NCBI GenBank assembly: GCA_039973685.1 | Contig: JBDWKL010000042.1 | Span: 56,242-120,241, forward strand | Length of the DNA stretch: 64,000 nt | Direction: 5' to 3' | DNA from: Hyphomicrobiales bacterium | GTDB lineage: Bacteria > Pseudomonadota > Alphaproteobacteria > Rhizobiales > JACESI01 | In this document: one piece after another, positions 1 through 8,737 of the stretch | Numbering within the stretch: position 1 is the first letter of the stretch | Layout: each line of letters starts with the position of its first letter | Made by a program: the position numbers and the translations under genes | Notes under the pieces: generated by a model | What the model saw: only the letters and a program-made list of their open reading frames with translations | Told to the model about the DNA's origin: nothing | Database searches by the model: none

Positions 1-186
1 TTTCATCAAACCTTTTTGTCATGTCGGTTTCTAACTAGGCCATGTCTGTATCGCCGCAGATAGCCTGCCACGCACTCAATAAACAGGCAACACTCCTTCG
101 GTTATTGATCATTGATTGAATTGTTTTTCTTTTTCTGTGTCGGCGTGTAAGCTTTGCCAACGGACTAAAACGACAATGAGGACGCC

Positions 187-990
187 ATGGGTAGCTATAT
201 CACTGAGGATGCAAAACGGGAGTTCCGCGATAACGGTGTGACCGTTTTGCGTGGGGTGTTTTCTGATTGGATCAAAACCCTCCAAGATGGCGTTGCAGCC
301 AACATGAAAGACCACGATCAAGGAGCTCGAATTTACAAGGGCGAAAACGGAGGTGGGCGCTTCTTTGTCGATTATTGCAACTGGGACCGGATTCCTGAGT
401 ATAAGGATTTCATCTTCAATTCTACCGCTGCTGAAATTGGAGCGGAACTGATGGAAAGCCAGAAGGTTCAGCTGTTTCATGAACATGTTCTGGTTAAAGA
501 GGCTGAAACTGGTGTGCCGACACCATGGCATCACGATGCGCCTTATTATTGTGTGTCTGGACCTAAGACGCTCAGCCTATGGATTCCGCTTGATGTGGTG
601 CCTCGAGAAACCACACTGGAGTTTGTTCCCGGGTCGCATAAGTGGGACACGTTATATCGCCCGCAGCGCTTTGATGGTTCCGCGTTGAACGAAGATGACG
701 GGTTGGAGAACATTCCTGATATCAATGGCAACAGAGACGCTTACGATATCGTCGGCTGGGCGGTGGAGCCTGGTGATGCGGTGGCCTTTGATTATAAAAC
801 CATCCATGGCGCACCAGCCAACACCAGTGCTACCAGCGAACGACGAGCCTTCTCGTTGCGGTTGGTGGGTGATGGGGTAAGCTTTGTGCGCAGGGAAGGG
901 ATCGTAACATCACCACCATTCCCGCAGGTCACATTGCAAAACAATGAGCCGTTGGTTGCGGATGAGTTTCCAGTTCTATTTGGCGGATGA
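187..990 (+). CDS. Phytanoyl-CoA dioxygenase (PhyH) family protein
   Basis: Predicted Fe(II)/2-oxoglutarate-dependent oxygenase of the PhyH family, 267 aa, about the usual length. The iron-binding facial triad is visible: the HxD pair H115/D117 in the motif WHHDAPYY and the distal histidine H207 in TIHGAPANTS. An arginine in RRAFSLR (R220 or R225) is placed to hold 2-oxoglutarate. The jelly-roll core spans roughly residues 15-230. No signal peptide is seen, so the protein is probably cytosolic. The ATG at 187 has a weak upstream GAGGA at 179-183. It stands alone: nothing precedes it in the window and 170 bp separate it from the next gene. PhyH proteins hydroxylate many small molecules, so the substrate cannot be told from the sequence. 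Family is confident, function open. Confidence 0.85.
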   Translation: MGSYITEDAKREFRDNGVTVLRGVFSDWIKTLQDGVAANMKDHDQGARIYKGENGGGRFFVDYCNWDRIPEYKDFIFNSTAAEIGAELMESQKVQLFHEHVLVKEAETGVPTPWHHDAPYYCVSGPKTLSLWIPLDVVPRETTLEFVPGSHKWDTLYRPQRFDGSALNEDDGLENIPDINGNRDAYDIVGWAVEPGDAVAFDYKTIHGAPANTSATSERRAFSLRLVGDGVSFVRREGIVTSPPFPQVTLQNNEPLVADEFPVLFGG

Positions 991-1161
991 TAGCGCTTAG
1001 CGTCGGTTGGCTATGTCAGATAATCTAAGATGTCGTGACGTGCGCAAGAAGCTTGCAATGCTGCTTAGCCACCCTATTATGCAGGCAACGAAGGTGAATG
1101 AAATCTGTCATATTGCCAGATCTGATCTGCGATAATTTATAGGACAGAGGGTGATTGTTAA

Positions 1162-1806
1162 ATGCGGTTTATTACGAGTTCAAATAGATACCCTCTATCT
1201 TTAGGTCTCACGTGCATTTTGGTTCTAATTACCGTTATATTTTTCACGGCGCTCAATCTGGATGTTTTCCCTCAGCAGGCGCTTAACAGTGCCTTTGCTG
1301 AAAATGGTTTGGCTGAAATAATCCAAAACATCGCCTTGCTCATTAGCGCGGTGTGTTTTTTCGTTTTCTCGAAAAAAGTAGATCAAACACATAAGCCAGT
1401 GTTTTATTTTTTGAGCGCACTCAGTGTTTTATTGTTCTCCCGCGAGTTTGCTCTGGAGCTACCAACTGCGCTGGAAGACAAAGCAGACATTTTGGACACC
1501 TTAAAGTCAGTATTTAGAGTTGTCGTTGTCATGGCAGCGCTCGCGTGTCTTTTTAAGATCCTTAAATCGTGGGATGTTTTTAAAGGCTCACTTAAGCTGT
1601 ACCTAATCTCAGCGTCAGCACTTGCTGCCTATAGCGCACTCGCGTTTATTCTATCGGCTTGGCCTTTTGATAGAATCAAGGATCTGGTGGACAATCCCAC
1701 ATATTTTGAAGAGTTTTTGGAAGTGAATGGCTACCTAATGTGGTGCCTATGTTCTTGTATTTTGCATCTGGATATTCAAAACATCAAGTCACGCGTAAAT
1801 TCTTAA
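1162..1806 (+). CDS. Hypothetical integral membrane protein
   Basis: I do not recognise this 214-aa protein with certainty. It has about six hydrophobic segments (roughly residues 13-31, 46-69, 79-96, 117-134, 144-167 and 186-204), so it is an inner-membrane protein. Charged or polar residues recur at the membrane edges: ENGLAEIIQ before helix 2, SREFALELP after helix 3 and EEFLEVNG before helix 6. Such acidic motifs appear in small polytopic families that bind metal or lipid head groups, but that is only a resemblance. The start ATG follows the AGGACAGAGG stretch at 1141-1150. It converges with the DUF2336-type gene, with 13 bp between stops, and has no clear functional partner. Confidence 0.6.
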   Translation: MRFITSSNRYPLSLGLTCILVLITVIFFTALNLDVFPQQALNSAFAENGLAEIIQNIALLISAVCFFVFSKKVDQTHKPVFYFLSALSVLLFSREFALELPTALEDKADILDTLKSVFRVVVVMAALACLFKILKSWDVFKGSLKLYLISASALAAYSALAFILSAWPFDRIKDLVDNPTYFEEFLEVNGYLMWCLCSCILHLDIQNIKSRVNS

Positions 1807-1819
1807 GCAACCTAACGCG

Positions 1820-2878
1820 TTATTTCTTCAAAAGCTCGCATGCAATGTTCTGCTTGAGGTTTTTATAAGTCCGCACGGCATCTGAAACCTTCTCACGAGA
1901 AGGCGTAGCTCGCCATACGTCTGAATTCAAAATTTCTTCGAGCGTTTTCTGTTTTAACCCTTTTGCTTTTGATGCAATCGCGAACTTTCGTGCGTCAGCA
2001 TTAGAAATACACTCGAGCATGTCCTCTAAACCCAAGCCGGTTAAGGTTGAAAAGAAACAAATTACAATATCACTTGTACCGGAATTAATGGCATCTATGA
2101 GTGCTTTTTCGGTAATTTTAGTTTCCAAATATTGTTTTTGTATCTGATTTAAATTCTGCAATTCAGCATTGGTTTCATCGTTTAATTTGTAGCTAAAATT
2201 GTCATTGGTGTTTAATTTATCAATTTTGATTTCTAGGTGTATTTTTAATGGCCCATCAGCTTTTTCATTTATTTCATTCAGTTCGGCCAAATTGAATTTC
2301 TCAAGGAGATATTCCGTCGACTTAATAGTAATGTCGTTTCGGTTTAGAACGAGAAATTTGAGATTTTCATTGTTTGACGATTTATCTCCGATTATTCGAA
2401 ATGTTTTTTGAGAAATCAAAGCGTTTAAATTTTCTGTCAAAATCCGCATGACTTCCTCATCGCCTTTTTCGACAAGCTTTGAAGAGATTGCAAAAGTCAC
2501 ATCAGCTCGAGCGGCAATGACAGCGCGATGCTGATCTCCTCGCACGCTTGTAACCACCAATAGATCGCGCTCACTTAAGATTTTGGAATGCGTAAGGATC
2601 GGCTTAGCAATATCAATTGGTTTTAACGCGAGGTATCTAACGATTTTTAAGGGGAGGTAGTCATGATTACAAATTTCGATAGAAATTTTAACATTGAATT
2701 GGGCTGGTGCCGCATCAAGGAGTTTCAATAAAAACTTTTCAATTTCATTTTTCTTATTTTTGTTCAATTTAGAGAGGTTATTCTTATAAAAATCCAAGCC
2801 ATCAACAAATATTTTATAGGGATTTGATGTGGATTTAATACTTGATGGGTTTTCAATTTCAAATATATTATCGTCCAT
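1820..2878 (-). CDS. DUF2336-type protein (HEAT-like repeats), AT-rich gene
   Basis: A 352-aa soluble protein without signal peptide or membrane segment. The N-terminal half (about residues 40-165) has the look of the alphaproteobacterial DUF2336 family: short helical repeats with the order 'xxLPLKIVRYLAL', 'ILSERDLLVV', 'HRAVIAARADV', 'LVEKGDEEVMRIL'. The C-terminal half is lysine- and asparagine-rich and less recognisable, apart from a conserved-looking stretch near residues 265-340. The function of DUF2336 is unknown. The gene is clearly more AT-rich than its neighbours and uses many AAA/AAT codons, which suggests acquisition or relaxed selection. A 600-bp gene-free region lies upstream. 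Family assignment comes from remembered repeat pattern and is moderate. Confidence 0.6.
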   Translation of the reverse strand: MDDNIFEIENPSSIKSTSNPYKIFVDGLDFYKNNLSKLNKNKKNEIEKFLLKLLDAAPAQFNVKISIEICNHDYLPLKIVRYLALKPIDIAKPILTHSKILSERDLLVVTSVRGDQHRAVIAARADVTFAISSKLVEKGDEEVMRILTENLNALISQKTFRIIGDKSSNNENLKFLVLNRNDITIKSTEYLLEKFNLAELNEINEKADGPLKIHLEIKIDKLNTNDNFSYKLNDETNAELQNLNQIQKQYLETKITEKALIDAINSGTSDIVICFFSTLTGLGLEDMLECISNADARKFAIASKAKGLKQKTLEEILNSDVWRATPSREKVSDAVRTYKNLKQNIACELLKK

Positions 2879-3496
2879 AACAAGTATCTCTATCTATATA
2901 ATTATTAATATCTCATATTCCACATTCCAAATTTCAATTTATAGTATTTATATTTTCTGTATTTTTTTATTCTGCTTATAATGTGTATTAAATTAATTTA
3001 ATTTTCAAATGATTATTGCCATCCTAACTATTTGTCCTCGAAATTAATTTGTTGTTTATATTTTTTTAGGGCTCAACCAGATGTCAGGGAAAGGTGCGAA
3101 ATTCAGACGGTTTTGTCGAAAGTTTGCCGCTTTCAAGCGAACTGGAAATAGCTTCTTGGGGGCTACAGCACGACCAGAGCAATGATGAAGCAAAGCGAGA
3201 AGTGGCAAAGAAACTCCGCACCTCGGCAACGCCCCCTTTACCCTCTGCCTACCTAAAAACAAACGCGATCTAAGCTTCGTTGCACTTTGATGGGTTCATA
3301 GAAAAGGCCTTTTCCCGATAACGGGATCATAATGGGAAAGTTGTAGGACTAAATGGCCCGATTTTGGGGGAGCAAGTTGGCTCCAGTGTTTCCGTATAAC
3401 TTAGCCAAAAAAAATAATAGTCGCGCGTAATCGGTGGGGTGAAGCCCAGTCGATTTCATTTATCTGATTGAAAAACATATGGATATAGATGTGATA
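2879..3496. other. Gene-free stretch with a GC-richer structured island
   Basis: About 620 bases between the DUF2336-type gene and tRNA-Ser. 2879-3060 is extremely AT-rich. From about 3064 to 3270 the composition changes abruptly to GC-richer sequence with pairing potential: GGGGGC at 3158-3163 can pair with GCCCCC at 3231-3236, and CGCTT/AAGCG at about 3129-3140 forms a small hairpin. A dyad TCCCG-ATAA-CGGGA lies near 3315-3328. A short open frame exists on the minus strand (3056-3262), but its composition and lack of a ribosome-binding site make it unlikely to be a gene. No known RNA family (tmRNA, 6S, SRP RNA, RNase P or common riboswitches) was recognised. Confidence 0.4.
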
Positions 3497-3584
3497 TGGC
3501 GGAGAGGGAGGGATTCGAACCCCCGGAGGCGTTAACCTCAACGGTTTTCAAGACCGCCGCATTCGACCACTCTGCCACCTCTCC
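3497..3584 (-). tRNA. tRNA-Ser (anticodon UGA)
   Basis: Complete 88-nt serine tRNA on the minus strand. The 7-bp acceptor stem GGAGAGG/CCTCTCC closes the cloverleaf, the discriminator is G and the CCA end is encoded (plus-strand TGG at 3497-3499). The T-loop GTTCGAATC is present, the anticodon stem CGGTC/GACCG-type helix frames the loop CTTGAAA, and the anticodon TGA is at plus-strand 3548-3550. The long variable arm typical of class II tRNAs is seen (GAGGTTAACGCCTC). It would read UCA and, with wobble, UCG/UCU codons. It stands alone, not in a tRNA cluster. Confidence 0.97.
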
Positions 3585-4314
3585 GAGACCGCCTTATTGC
3601 TAGAATGTTGTTCAAAATACAAGAGCAAAAAACGCATTTTTTTGCCAAAACACAAAAAAACAATGGAATTGTGAAAAATCTCTTGGTTGAAGAGGCTCCG
3701 TAAGGCTGTGAAGGTTGGTGTTGTTAAGGGAGGCTTAACGATGAAAATGGGTTTTCCCAAAATTTTACAGGCGAATCGTGAACGCGATAGCGGTTGCTTT
3801 TTTTGTTACCCGCCTTGGCTTGCCTGTTAGCGCTCCAATCTTGATTGAAACGGTAGTTTGTCAGTTGAAAATCTGATGTGCTGTTATATGAATTTTGAAA
3901 ATAAAGAAAATATATTGAATAGATACAATGACTTACGTTTTTTTGTGGCGGTGAATTCGGCGTATGCTGTATTGCGTCTGAGGATCTATACAGGCTGCGA
4001 AAATGTCCTTTAGAGATCAACGGCGCTGGCAAAAATAGGGAAGAGGCGGCAGGTGCAGAACCATTTCCTTCGCCATAAGGGGTGAAAGTTGTGAGAATTT
4101 GGGGCTGAAACTACTTTTTTGATGGCAGGGACGAGGGGTCCGAGGCGTTGTCCTTAATGCCATGTTTAGAATTTTAGCTAATTTTATCTTATGTGATCGA
4201 AGTGTTTGATCATTGGGTTGAGTGCGCGCGTTTCTCACACGTTTGTGTTGGTGTTGCGGATAAGACTCGTGGTATACCAATGTATCCACAGACTGTCGGG
4301 ATTTTACGGGGAAT
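3585..4314. other. Long intergenic region before rlpA
   Basis: About 730 bases without a convincing gene. It contains only short overlapping open frames on the minus strand whose products look like random translation. The single notable element is a strong ribosome-binding-like GGGAGG framed by a 6-bp inverted repeat (GTTAAG/CTTAAC, 3723-3739), followed by a 29-codon frame starting at 3741. The promoter of rlpA must lie in the right half, but I could not assign clear -35/-10 boxes. Confidence 0.4.
3741..3830 (+). CDS. Candidate 29-aa small protein (speculative)
   Basis: Short open frame of 29 codons that begins with ATG AAA ATG and ends at TAG 3828-3830. Support is the AGGGAGG ribosome-binding-like sequence 7 bases upstream, presented in the loop of a GTTAAG/CTTAAC hairpin. 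The product is basic at first, then carries a CFFC pair and aromatic residues; it has no recognisable domain and no clear signal peptide. The evidence is only the quality of the ribosome-binding site; it could easily be chance in a 730-bp intergenic region. Confidence 0.2.
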   Translation: MKMGFPKILQANRERDSGCFFCYPPWLAC

Positions 4315-4323
4315 GTGCGCACC

Positions 4324-5676
4324 ATGCCGGTGAGAGCTAAAAAAACGTATTTGCATACTGCAATGCTTGCAGGTGTTGCTGTTGCATTGTCTGCCTGTTC
4401 GGGTGAATTTTCGAAGACACCGTCTGCAGGTATTCCAGGTCTTAAGAGCGCGAATAAAACGGCCAAAAGTGCGGTTGTTAAGCCGCCCGTGTCTGGAGAA
4501 ATCCGCACCAAAGCAAAGTTTAAAGCTGGCCGCAGTTATGGCGCCGCTAGTGAGCGCATTGTAAAATCAGCATTTGCACCCGTTCCACGTGGTGGCGGAC
4601 GTGCTGTTGTTGGCAAGCCTTACAAAATTAATGGGCGCTGGTATAAACCGCGCCACCAGCCAAATTATAATAAGACCGGCATAGCCTCTTGGTATGGTCC
4701 TAATTTCCATGGTCGCAAAACGGCGAACGGTGAAGTTTACGATCAAACCGCCTTGTCGGCAGCGCATCCAACGTTGCCGCTTCCAAGTTATGTGCGCGTT
4801 GAGAATGTACGAAATGGTCGCTCTGTTATTGTTCGTGTGAATGATCGCGGGCCTTTCCACAAGACACGCATTATCGATTTATCCTATCGCACCGCTGAGC
4901 TTTTGGGCACGCGGGCAGGGGGTATTGCTAAAGTTAAGGTGAAATATATCGGTCGTGCGCCAGTTGATGGTAGTGATGAGAAATATCTTCTATCCTCCTA
5001 CAAGGGGCCGGGTTCAGTTGAACCAAGCAAAGTCGCGGCTCGAAAAAAGCTGCTTCAATATGCAGGCTTATCGCCGGAAGAAGTGAATGCGGCGCTTAAT
5101 GGGGAAATTGGTGGTGAAACGCAGATTGCTGCAGCACCAACGCGGGTTATTCAGCCTGCCGTCCCGAAGAACCCAGCTCCAACCCCAGCGCCGATCTTAG
5201 TATCCAATACACCAACAGCACCTGCGGCATCGATAAAGCCAGCAGCTCTTGTTGGCTCGGGTGACGCCGGTCCTTTGGTGTTGCGCCCTCGTTTGTTGTG
5301 GCAAGAAGGCGGATCAAGCACTGTAACGCCTAATCATGGCCAACCAGCACAAGTGATTAAAGCAAGACCAAATGGGCAGAATGCTTATTTGCCGACGGTC
5401 AATGTTCGTAATGTGTTTGATGGTTTGCTGAAACCATCAAAAGTTCAACCGTTAGCGTTTCAAATCCGCCAAACGATACTGATCGGCAAAAATGTCGCGC
5501 ATGATGATGCGTTTAAGTTTGTTGAGCAATTTAGCCGTTATGGTTCAGTCTCGCTTTCAAGTGAGTTAAACAAGAAAAACAGCTACGCTTCAGTAACACT
5601 TGAGACTAATTTACCTTTTGCTCTAAAGATAATTCGCAAAACGGCTCCAAATGCTATAGTTATTTCTCAAAATTGA
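4324..5676 (+). CDS. rlpA: RlpA-family septal ring lytic transglycosylase lipoprotein
   Basis: Periplasmic lipoprotein of the RlpA family, 450 aa from the ATG at 4324; an in-frame GTG at 4315 is an alternative start. The N-terminus is a lipoprotein signal with lipobox LSAC and acylated Cys25. The double-psi beta-barrel domain is at about residues 118-210, with the hallmark sequences GIASWYGPNFHGRKTANGE and RVNDRGPF, where D174 is the expected catalytic aspartate. A Pro/Ala-rich linker (about 270-330) leads to a C-terminal region of about 70 residues that may be a diverged peptidoglycan-binding SPOR-like domain. RlpA cleaves glycan strands lacking stem peptides and acts at the division septum. 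It is followed closely by a D-Ala-D-Ala carboxypeptidase gene, also a wall enzyme. Confidence 0.88.
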   Translation: MPVRAKKTYLHTAMLAGVAVALSACSGEFSKTPSAGIPGLKSANKTAKSAVVKPPVSGEIRTKAKFKAGRSYGAASERIVKSAFAPVPRGGGRAVVGKPYKINGRWYKPRHQPNYNKTGIASWYGPNFHGRKTANGEVYDQTALSAAHPTLPLPSYVRVENVRNGRSVIVRVNDRGPFHKTRIIDLSYRTAELLGTRAGGIAKVKVKYIGRAPVDGSDEKYLLSSYKGPGSVEPSKVAARKKLLQYAGLSPEEVNAALNGEIGGETQIAAAPTRVIQPAVPKNPAPTPAPILVSNTPTAPAASIKPAALVGSGDAGPLVLRPRLLWQEGGSSTVTPNHGQPAQVIKARPNGQNAYLPTVNVRNVFDGLLKPSKVQPLAFQIRQTILIGKNVAHDDAFKFVEQFSRYGSVSLSSELNKKNSYASVTLETNLPFALKIIRKTAPNAIVISQN

Positions 5677-5725
5677 GTTTACTACTCGCGTTTTGTTGGG
5701 GGACAAGATTTCTCGTTTGGATAAG

Positions 5726-6886
5726 ATGATGGCACATCGCACTGTTTTCTATTTATTTTCTGCATTCTTTCTATTCATCGCAAGCTCAACGGTCTCGGCT
5801 CAGGTTTATTCAACTGAAGCAAAACATGCCATTTTGATAGATGTCGCCTCCGGTGCCACCTTGTATGAGCATGATGCTGAAACGAGAATGCCGCCTGCTA
5901 GTATGGCGAAGATCATGACGCTTGCTGTGGTGTTTGATGCGTTGAAGCGGGGCGAGCTTTCGCTAAAAGATGGGCTGCCGATGTCCATTAATGCCTGGAA
6001 AAAAGGTGGCGGTAGTTCGGGCGGGTCGACAATGTTTATCGACCCCAAAACGGAAACTGTTTCGGTTGAAAACCTTATCCGTGGCGTTGCCATACAATCA
6101 GGCAATGACGCTTCAATTGTGATTGCGGAGGGTATGTCGGGAAATGAAACCTCTTTTGCGACCCGTATGAATAACTTCGCCAAAAGCGTTGGTATGACCG
6201 ACAGTAATTTTACCAATGCAACCGGATTACCAGACCCTGATCAATATACGACTGCGCGTGACCTTTCGATCTTAGGGCGCCATGTGGTTCATGAATATCC
6301 TGACCTTTATAAGATTTTCTCTGAACCTGAGTTTACGTGGAACAAAATTCGCCAGTTCAATCGCAATCCGTTGCTGAAATCCAAAATTGGTGGTGACGGT
6401 ATTAAAACTGGTTTTACCAAAGAATCTGGATACGGGATCGTTGGATCCGCTGTTCAAGATGATCGTCGTCTCTTGCTCGTTATCAATGGTTTGGAAACGC
6501 GCAAAGCGCGGTCAGAAGAAGCACGCCGCATGTTGAGTTGGGGTTTCCGCTCGTTTGAATCAAGACCGATCTTTGCAAAAGGTGAAGTTATTGGCGGTGC
6601 GAAAGTATTTGGTGGAACACAAAGTCGCGTCGATGTGGTTGCTAAGCAACCTGTCGCTATTCTCTTGCCAAAAGGGGTCAGTGGACGCCTAACGGCGAAG
6701 GTCCATTATAAAGGCCCTCTGGTTGCTCCTGTTGAAGCGGGGCAGCCTGCTGGTAAGCTCATTGTTAAATTGGATGGCAAGGTGGTGAGTACCACTGAGG
6801 TGTTCACAAATGACGATGTTGAAAAGGGGGAGTTGCATCAACGCGCGTTGGATGCAATTTTCGAGCTAATGATCGGCTGGATATAA
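5726..6886 (+). CDS. dacF: D-alanyl-D-alanine carboxypeptidase (PBP5/6 type)
   Basis: Serine DD-peptidase of the S11 family that trims the terminal D-Ala from peptidoglycan stem peptides in the periplasm. All three penicillin-binding motifs are present: SMAK (catalytic Ser59/Lys62 from the ATG at 5726), SGN (about 125-127) and KTG (about 227-229). A signal peptide occupies the first 25 residues and ends near VSA-QV. The C-terminal beta-domain (about 280-370) and a final amphipathic helix for membrane attachment match the family. The frame is open upstream to a TTG at 5693, but ATG 5726 or 5729, just before the signal peptide, is the more natural start. The gene lies 50 bp after rlpA, probably in one unit. 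The symbol dacF follows common usage in alphaproteobacteria. Confidence 0.9.
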   Translation: MMAHRTVFYLFSAFFLFIASSTVSAQVYSTEAKHAILIDVASGATLYEHDAETRMPPASMAKIMTLAVVFDALKRGELSLKDGLPMSINAWKKGGGSSGGSTMFIDPKTETVSVENLIRGVAIQSGNDASIVIAEGMSGNETSFATRMNNFAKSVGMTDSNFTNATGLPDPDQYTTARDLSILGRHVVHEYPDLYKIFSEPEFTWNKIRQFNRNPLLKSKIGGDGIKTGFTKESGYGIVGSAVQDDRRLLLVINGLETRKARSEEARRMLSWGFRSFESRPIFAKGEVIGGAKVFGGTQSRVDVVAKQPVAILLPKGVSGRLTAKVHYKGPLVAPVEAGQPAGKLIVKLDGKVVSTTEVFTNDDVEKGELHQRALDAIFELMIGWI

Positions 6887-6940
6887 CCGACGCTATTTAG
6901 CGCGTCTTGCTGAATTTGATGCGGCTAATGGGGGCGAAAA

Positions 6941-7627
6941 GTGTCTGGGGTCTTTGTGACATTTGAGGGCGGCGAAGGGGCTGGTAAATCCACCCAAATA
7001 AAACGTCTTGCAGATTACTTAAAGAAAAATGGCTATAATGTTGTTTTAACTCGAGAACCTGGTGGTTCAACGGGTGCCGAAGCTGTTCGACAAGTGCTCT
7101 TGAGCGGTGCGGCTCAGCCATTTGGTGCAGAGACCGAAGTTTTGCTGTTTGCCGCAGCTAGACTTGATCATATGCGTGAAACCATCCTGCCTGCATTGGC
7201 GAACAATAAAATCGTTTTGTGCGACCGCTTTTATGATTCCACCCGCGCTTACCAAGGCGGTGGGGATGGTGTTTCCGCTGACTATTTAAAGCAAATGGAA
7301 GAGATTGCCGTTGGTGACAAGCATCCAGATCTCACCATCATCATGGATATTGCGCCAGAAATTGGTTTGGAGCGTGTGACGAAACGGCTTGTTGCAGGAC
7401 AAGACGGTGCGAAAAACATCATCGATCATATCGACCGCTTTGAGAAAGACGACATCGCCATTCATGTGAAGCGCCGTGAAGCTTTTTTGAAAATTGCAGC
7501 TGATGAACCAAAACGCTGTATTGTTGTGGATGCGAGCCAAGATCCTGAGAATGTTGCGGGAGTTATCAGCGCTTGTATTCAGCCCTTCTTGAAACCGCTC
7601 TCAACACCAAAACCTAAGAACAAATAA
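6941..7627 (+). CDS. tmk: Thymidylate kinase
   Basis: Phosphorylates dTMP to dTDP in the cytosol, an essential step of dTTP synthesis. The 228-aa protein begins at GTG 6941, preceded by GGGGGCG at 6930-6936. The P-loop GGEGAGKST lies at residues 10-18, the DR(F/Y) substrate motif in CDRFYDSTRAYQGGG, and a LID segment around GQDGAKNIIDHIDRFE. It starts the cluster tmk-holB-metG-tatD-MBL hydrolase, an order widely conserved in alphaproteobacteria, with holB only 9 bp downstream. Assignment is secure. Confidence 0.96.
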   Translation: MSGVFVTFEGGEGAGKSTQIKRLADYLKKNGYNVVLTREPGGSTGAEAVRQVLLSGAAQPFGAETEVLLFAAARLDHMRETILPALANNKIVLCDRFYDSTRAYQGGGDGVSADYLKQMEEIAVGDKHPDLTIIMDIAPEIGLERVTKRLVAGQDGAKNIIDHIDRFEKDDIAIHVKRREAFLKIAADEPKRCIVVDASQDPENVAGVISACIQPFLKPLSTPKPKNK

Positions 7628-7636
7628 GGGCTACCA

Positions 7637-8689
7637 ATGCAGTCTGTTGATTATGACATACCGATTGCCGATAGGATTGAGGGGCTGCTTCAACCTTATG
7701 AAAACGGATGTTTTGTTGGTCAAGAGGCTGCGGCTGAGCGTTTTCTGGCAGGTGCCAAGGCTGGGCGTTTGCATCATGCTTGGCTGTTGTGTGGGCCGAT
7801 TGGCGTTGGAAAAGCTAGTTTTGCCTTTCGGATTGCTCGCGCTTTTTGCGAACTCAATGCAGATCAACCATTGCCGGACATGGATGCGCTTGTCGCAAGT
7901 TCTAATGCCGATAACGCCGTGTTTCGCCGTATCGCCAGCGGCGGACACCCTAATATTCTCCACCTCCGTATACCGATGGATGAAAAGACCAAGAAATTCA
8001 AAACTCAGCTGACGGTTGATGAAGTGCGCCGCAGTGTTGGCTTCTTTGGTGCAACAGCGGGGGAATCTGGTTGGCGGGTTGCAATCGTTGATAGCGCAGA
8101 CCAGATGACAATCAGTGCCGCCAATGCTTTGTTGAAAATATTGGAAGAACCGCCTGAAAAGACGCTGTTTTTCCTGCTCAGCAGCCAACCCGGTCGATTG
8201 CTTCCGACCATTAGGTCCCGCTGCCAACAGTTAGATTTCAATTCTCTCAATTACGCCGATCTGACAACTGCCTTATCGGCTGCTAGCAATGGCAAAGCGT
8301 TGAACTTTGATAGCTTGCAAAACTACAATGCTCACCTTGGTGGCAGCGTTCGTCGTGCGTATCAGTTCTTAGAAAATGAAATGGCCTCGCTGGTCGATGA
8401 CTGTCACTCATTGCTTGCAAGCCAACCAAATTATAATATGGGGGCATTGCATAGTTTTGCGGATCAAGTGGCGGCAAGAGGTGGCGATGAAAAGTATCAT
8501 TTCTTCATCGATCTCATGGAGGATTACATTAGCCAAAAAGTTAGAAGTGATGGCACGCCAGAGACGCTTGTCAGTTTGGCTAAGGTATGGGAAAAGATGC
8601 GTGAGCGGATTGACCTAGAATCACGCATGAATTTGGACCGCAAACAAACAGTGCTCTCCCTTTTTCATGATGTGTGCGAGGCATCCTAA
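7637..8689 (+). CDS. holB: DNA polymerase III subunit delta'
   Basis: AAA+ clamp-loader subunit of 350 aa that helps open the beta sliding clamp during replication. Visible are the P-loop GPIGVGKAS (about 51-59), the box around IVDSADQMTISAANALLKILEEPP and the SRC sensor segment TIRSRCQQLDF. The four zinc-binding cysteines of many delta' proteins are not evident in the N-terminal part, as is usual for the alphaproteobacterial form. The C-terminal helical collar region is alpha-helical and less conserved. It is transcribed just after tmk and before metG. Confidence 0.93.
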   Translation: MQSVDYDIPIADRIEGLLQPYENGCFVGQEAAAERFLAGAKAGRLHHAWLLCGPIGVGKASFAFRIARAFCELNADQPLPDMDALVASSNADNAVFRRIASGGHPNILHLRIPMDEKTKKFKTQLTVDEVRRSVGFFGATAGESGWRVAIVDSADQMTISAANALLKILEEPPEKTLFFLLSSQPGRLLPTIRSRCQQLDFNSLNYADLTTALSAASNGKALNFDSLQNYNAHLGGSVRRAYQFLENEMASLVDDCHSLLASQPNYNMGALHSFADQVAARGGDEKYHFFIDLMEDYISQKVRSDGTPETLVSLAKVWEKMRERIDLESRMNLDRKQTVLSLFHDVCEAS

Positions 8690-8737
8690 GGACACCGTTG
8701 CCGCTTTCAACGGCCCCGTATTTCGACAAGATTGACC

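Noticed and set aside
3158..3236. tmRNA, 6S RNA or cobalamin riboswitch in the structured island
   Set aside because: None of the diagnostic motifs (tag codons, T-loop, 6S bubble, B12-box) could be found.
3056..3262. Open frame of 68 codons on the minus strand
   Set aside because: No ribosome-binding site, no domain and composition of a structured non-coding stretch; treated as part of the intergenic island.
1162..3584. Genomic island inserted at tRNA-Ser
   Set aside because: No integrase and no repeat of the tRNA 3' end was found to the left, so insertion at an att site is not supported.
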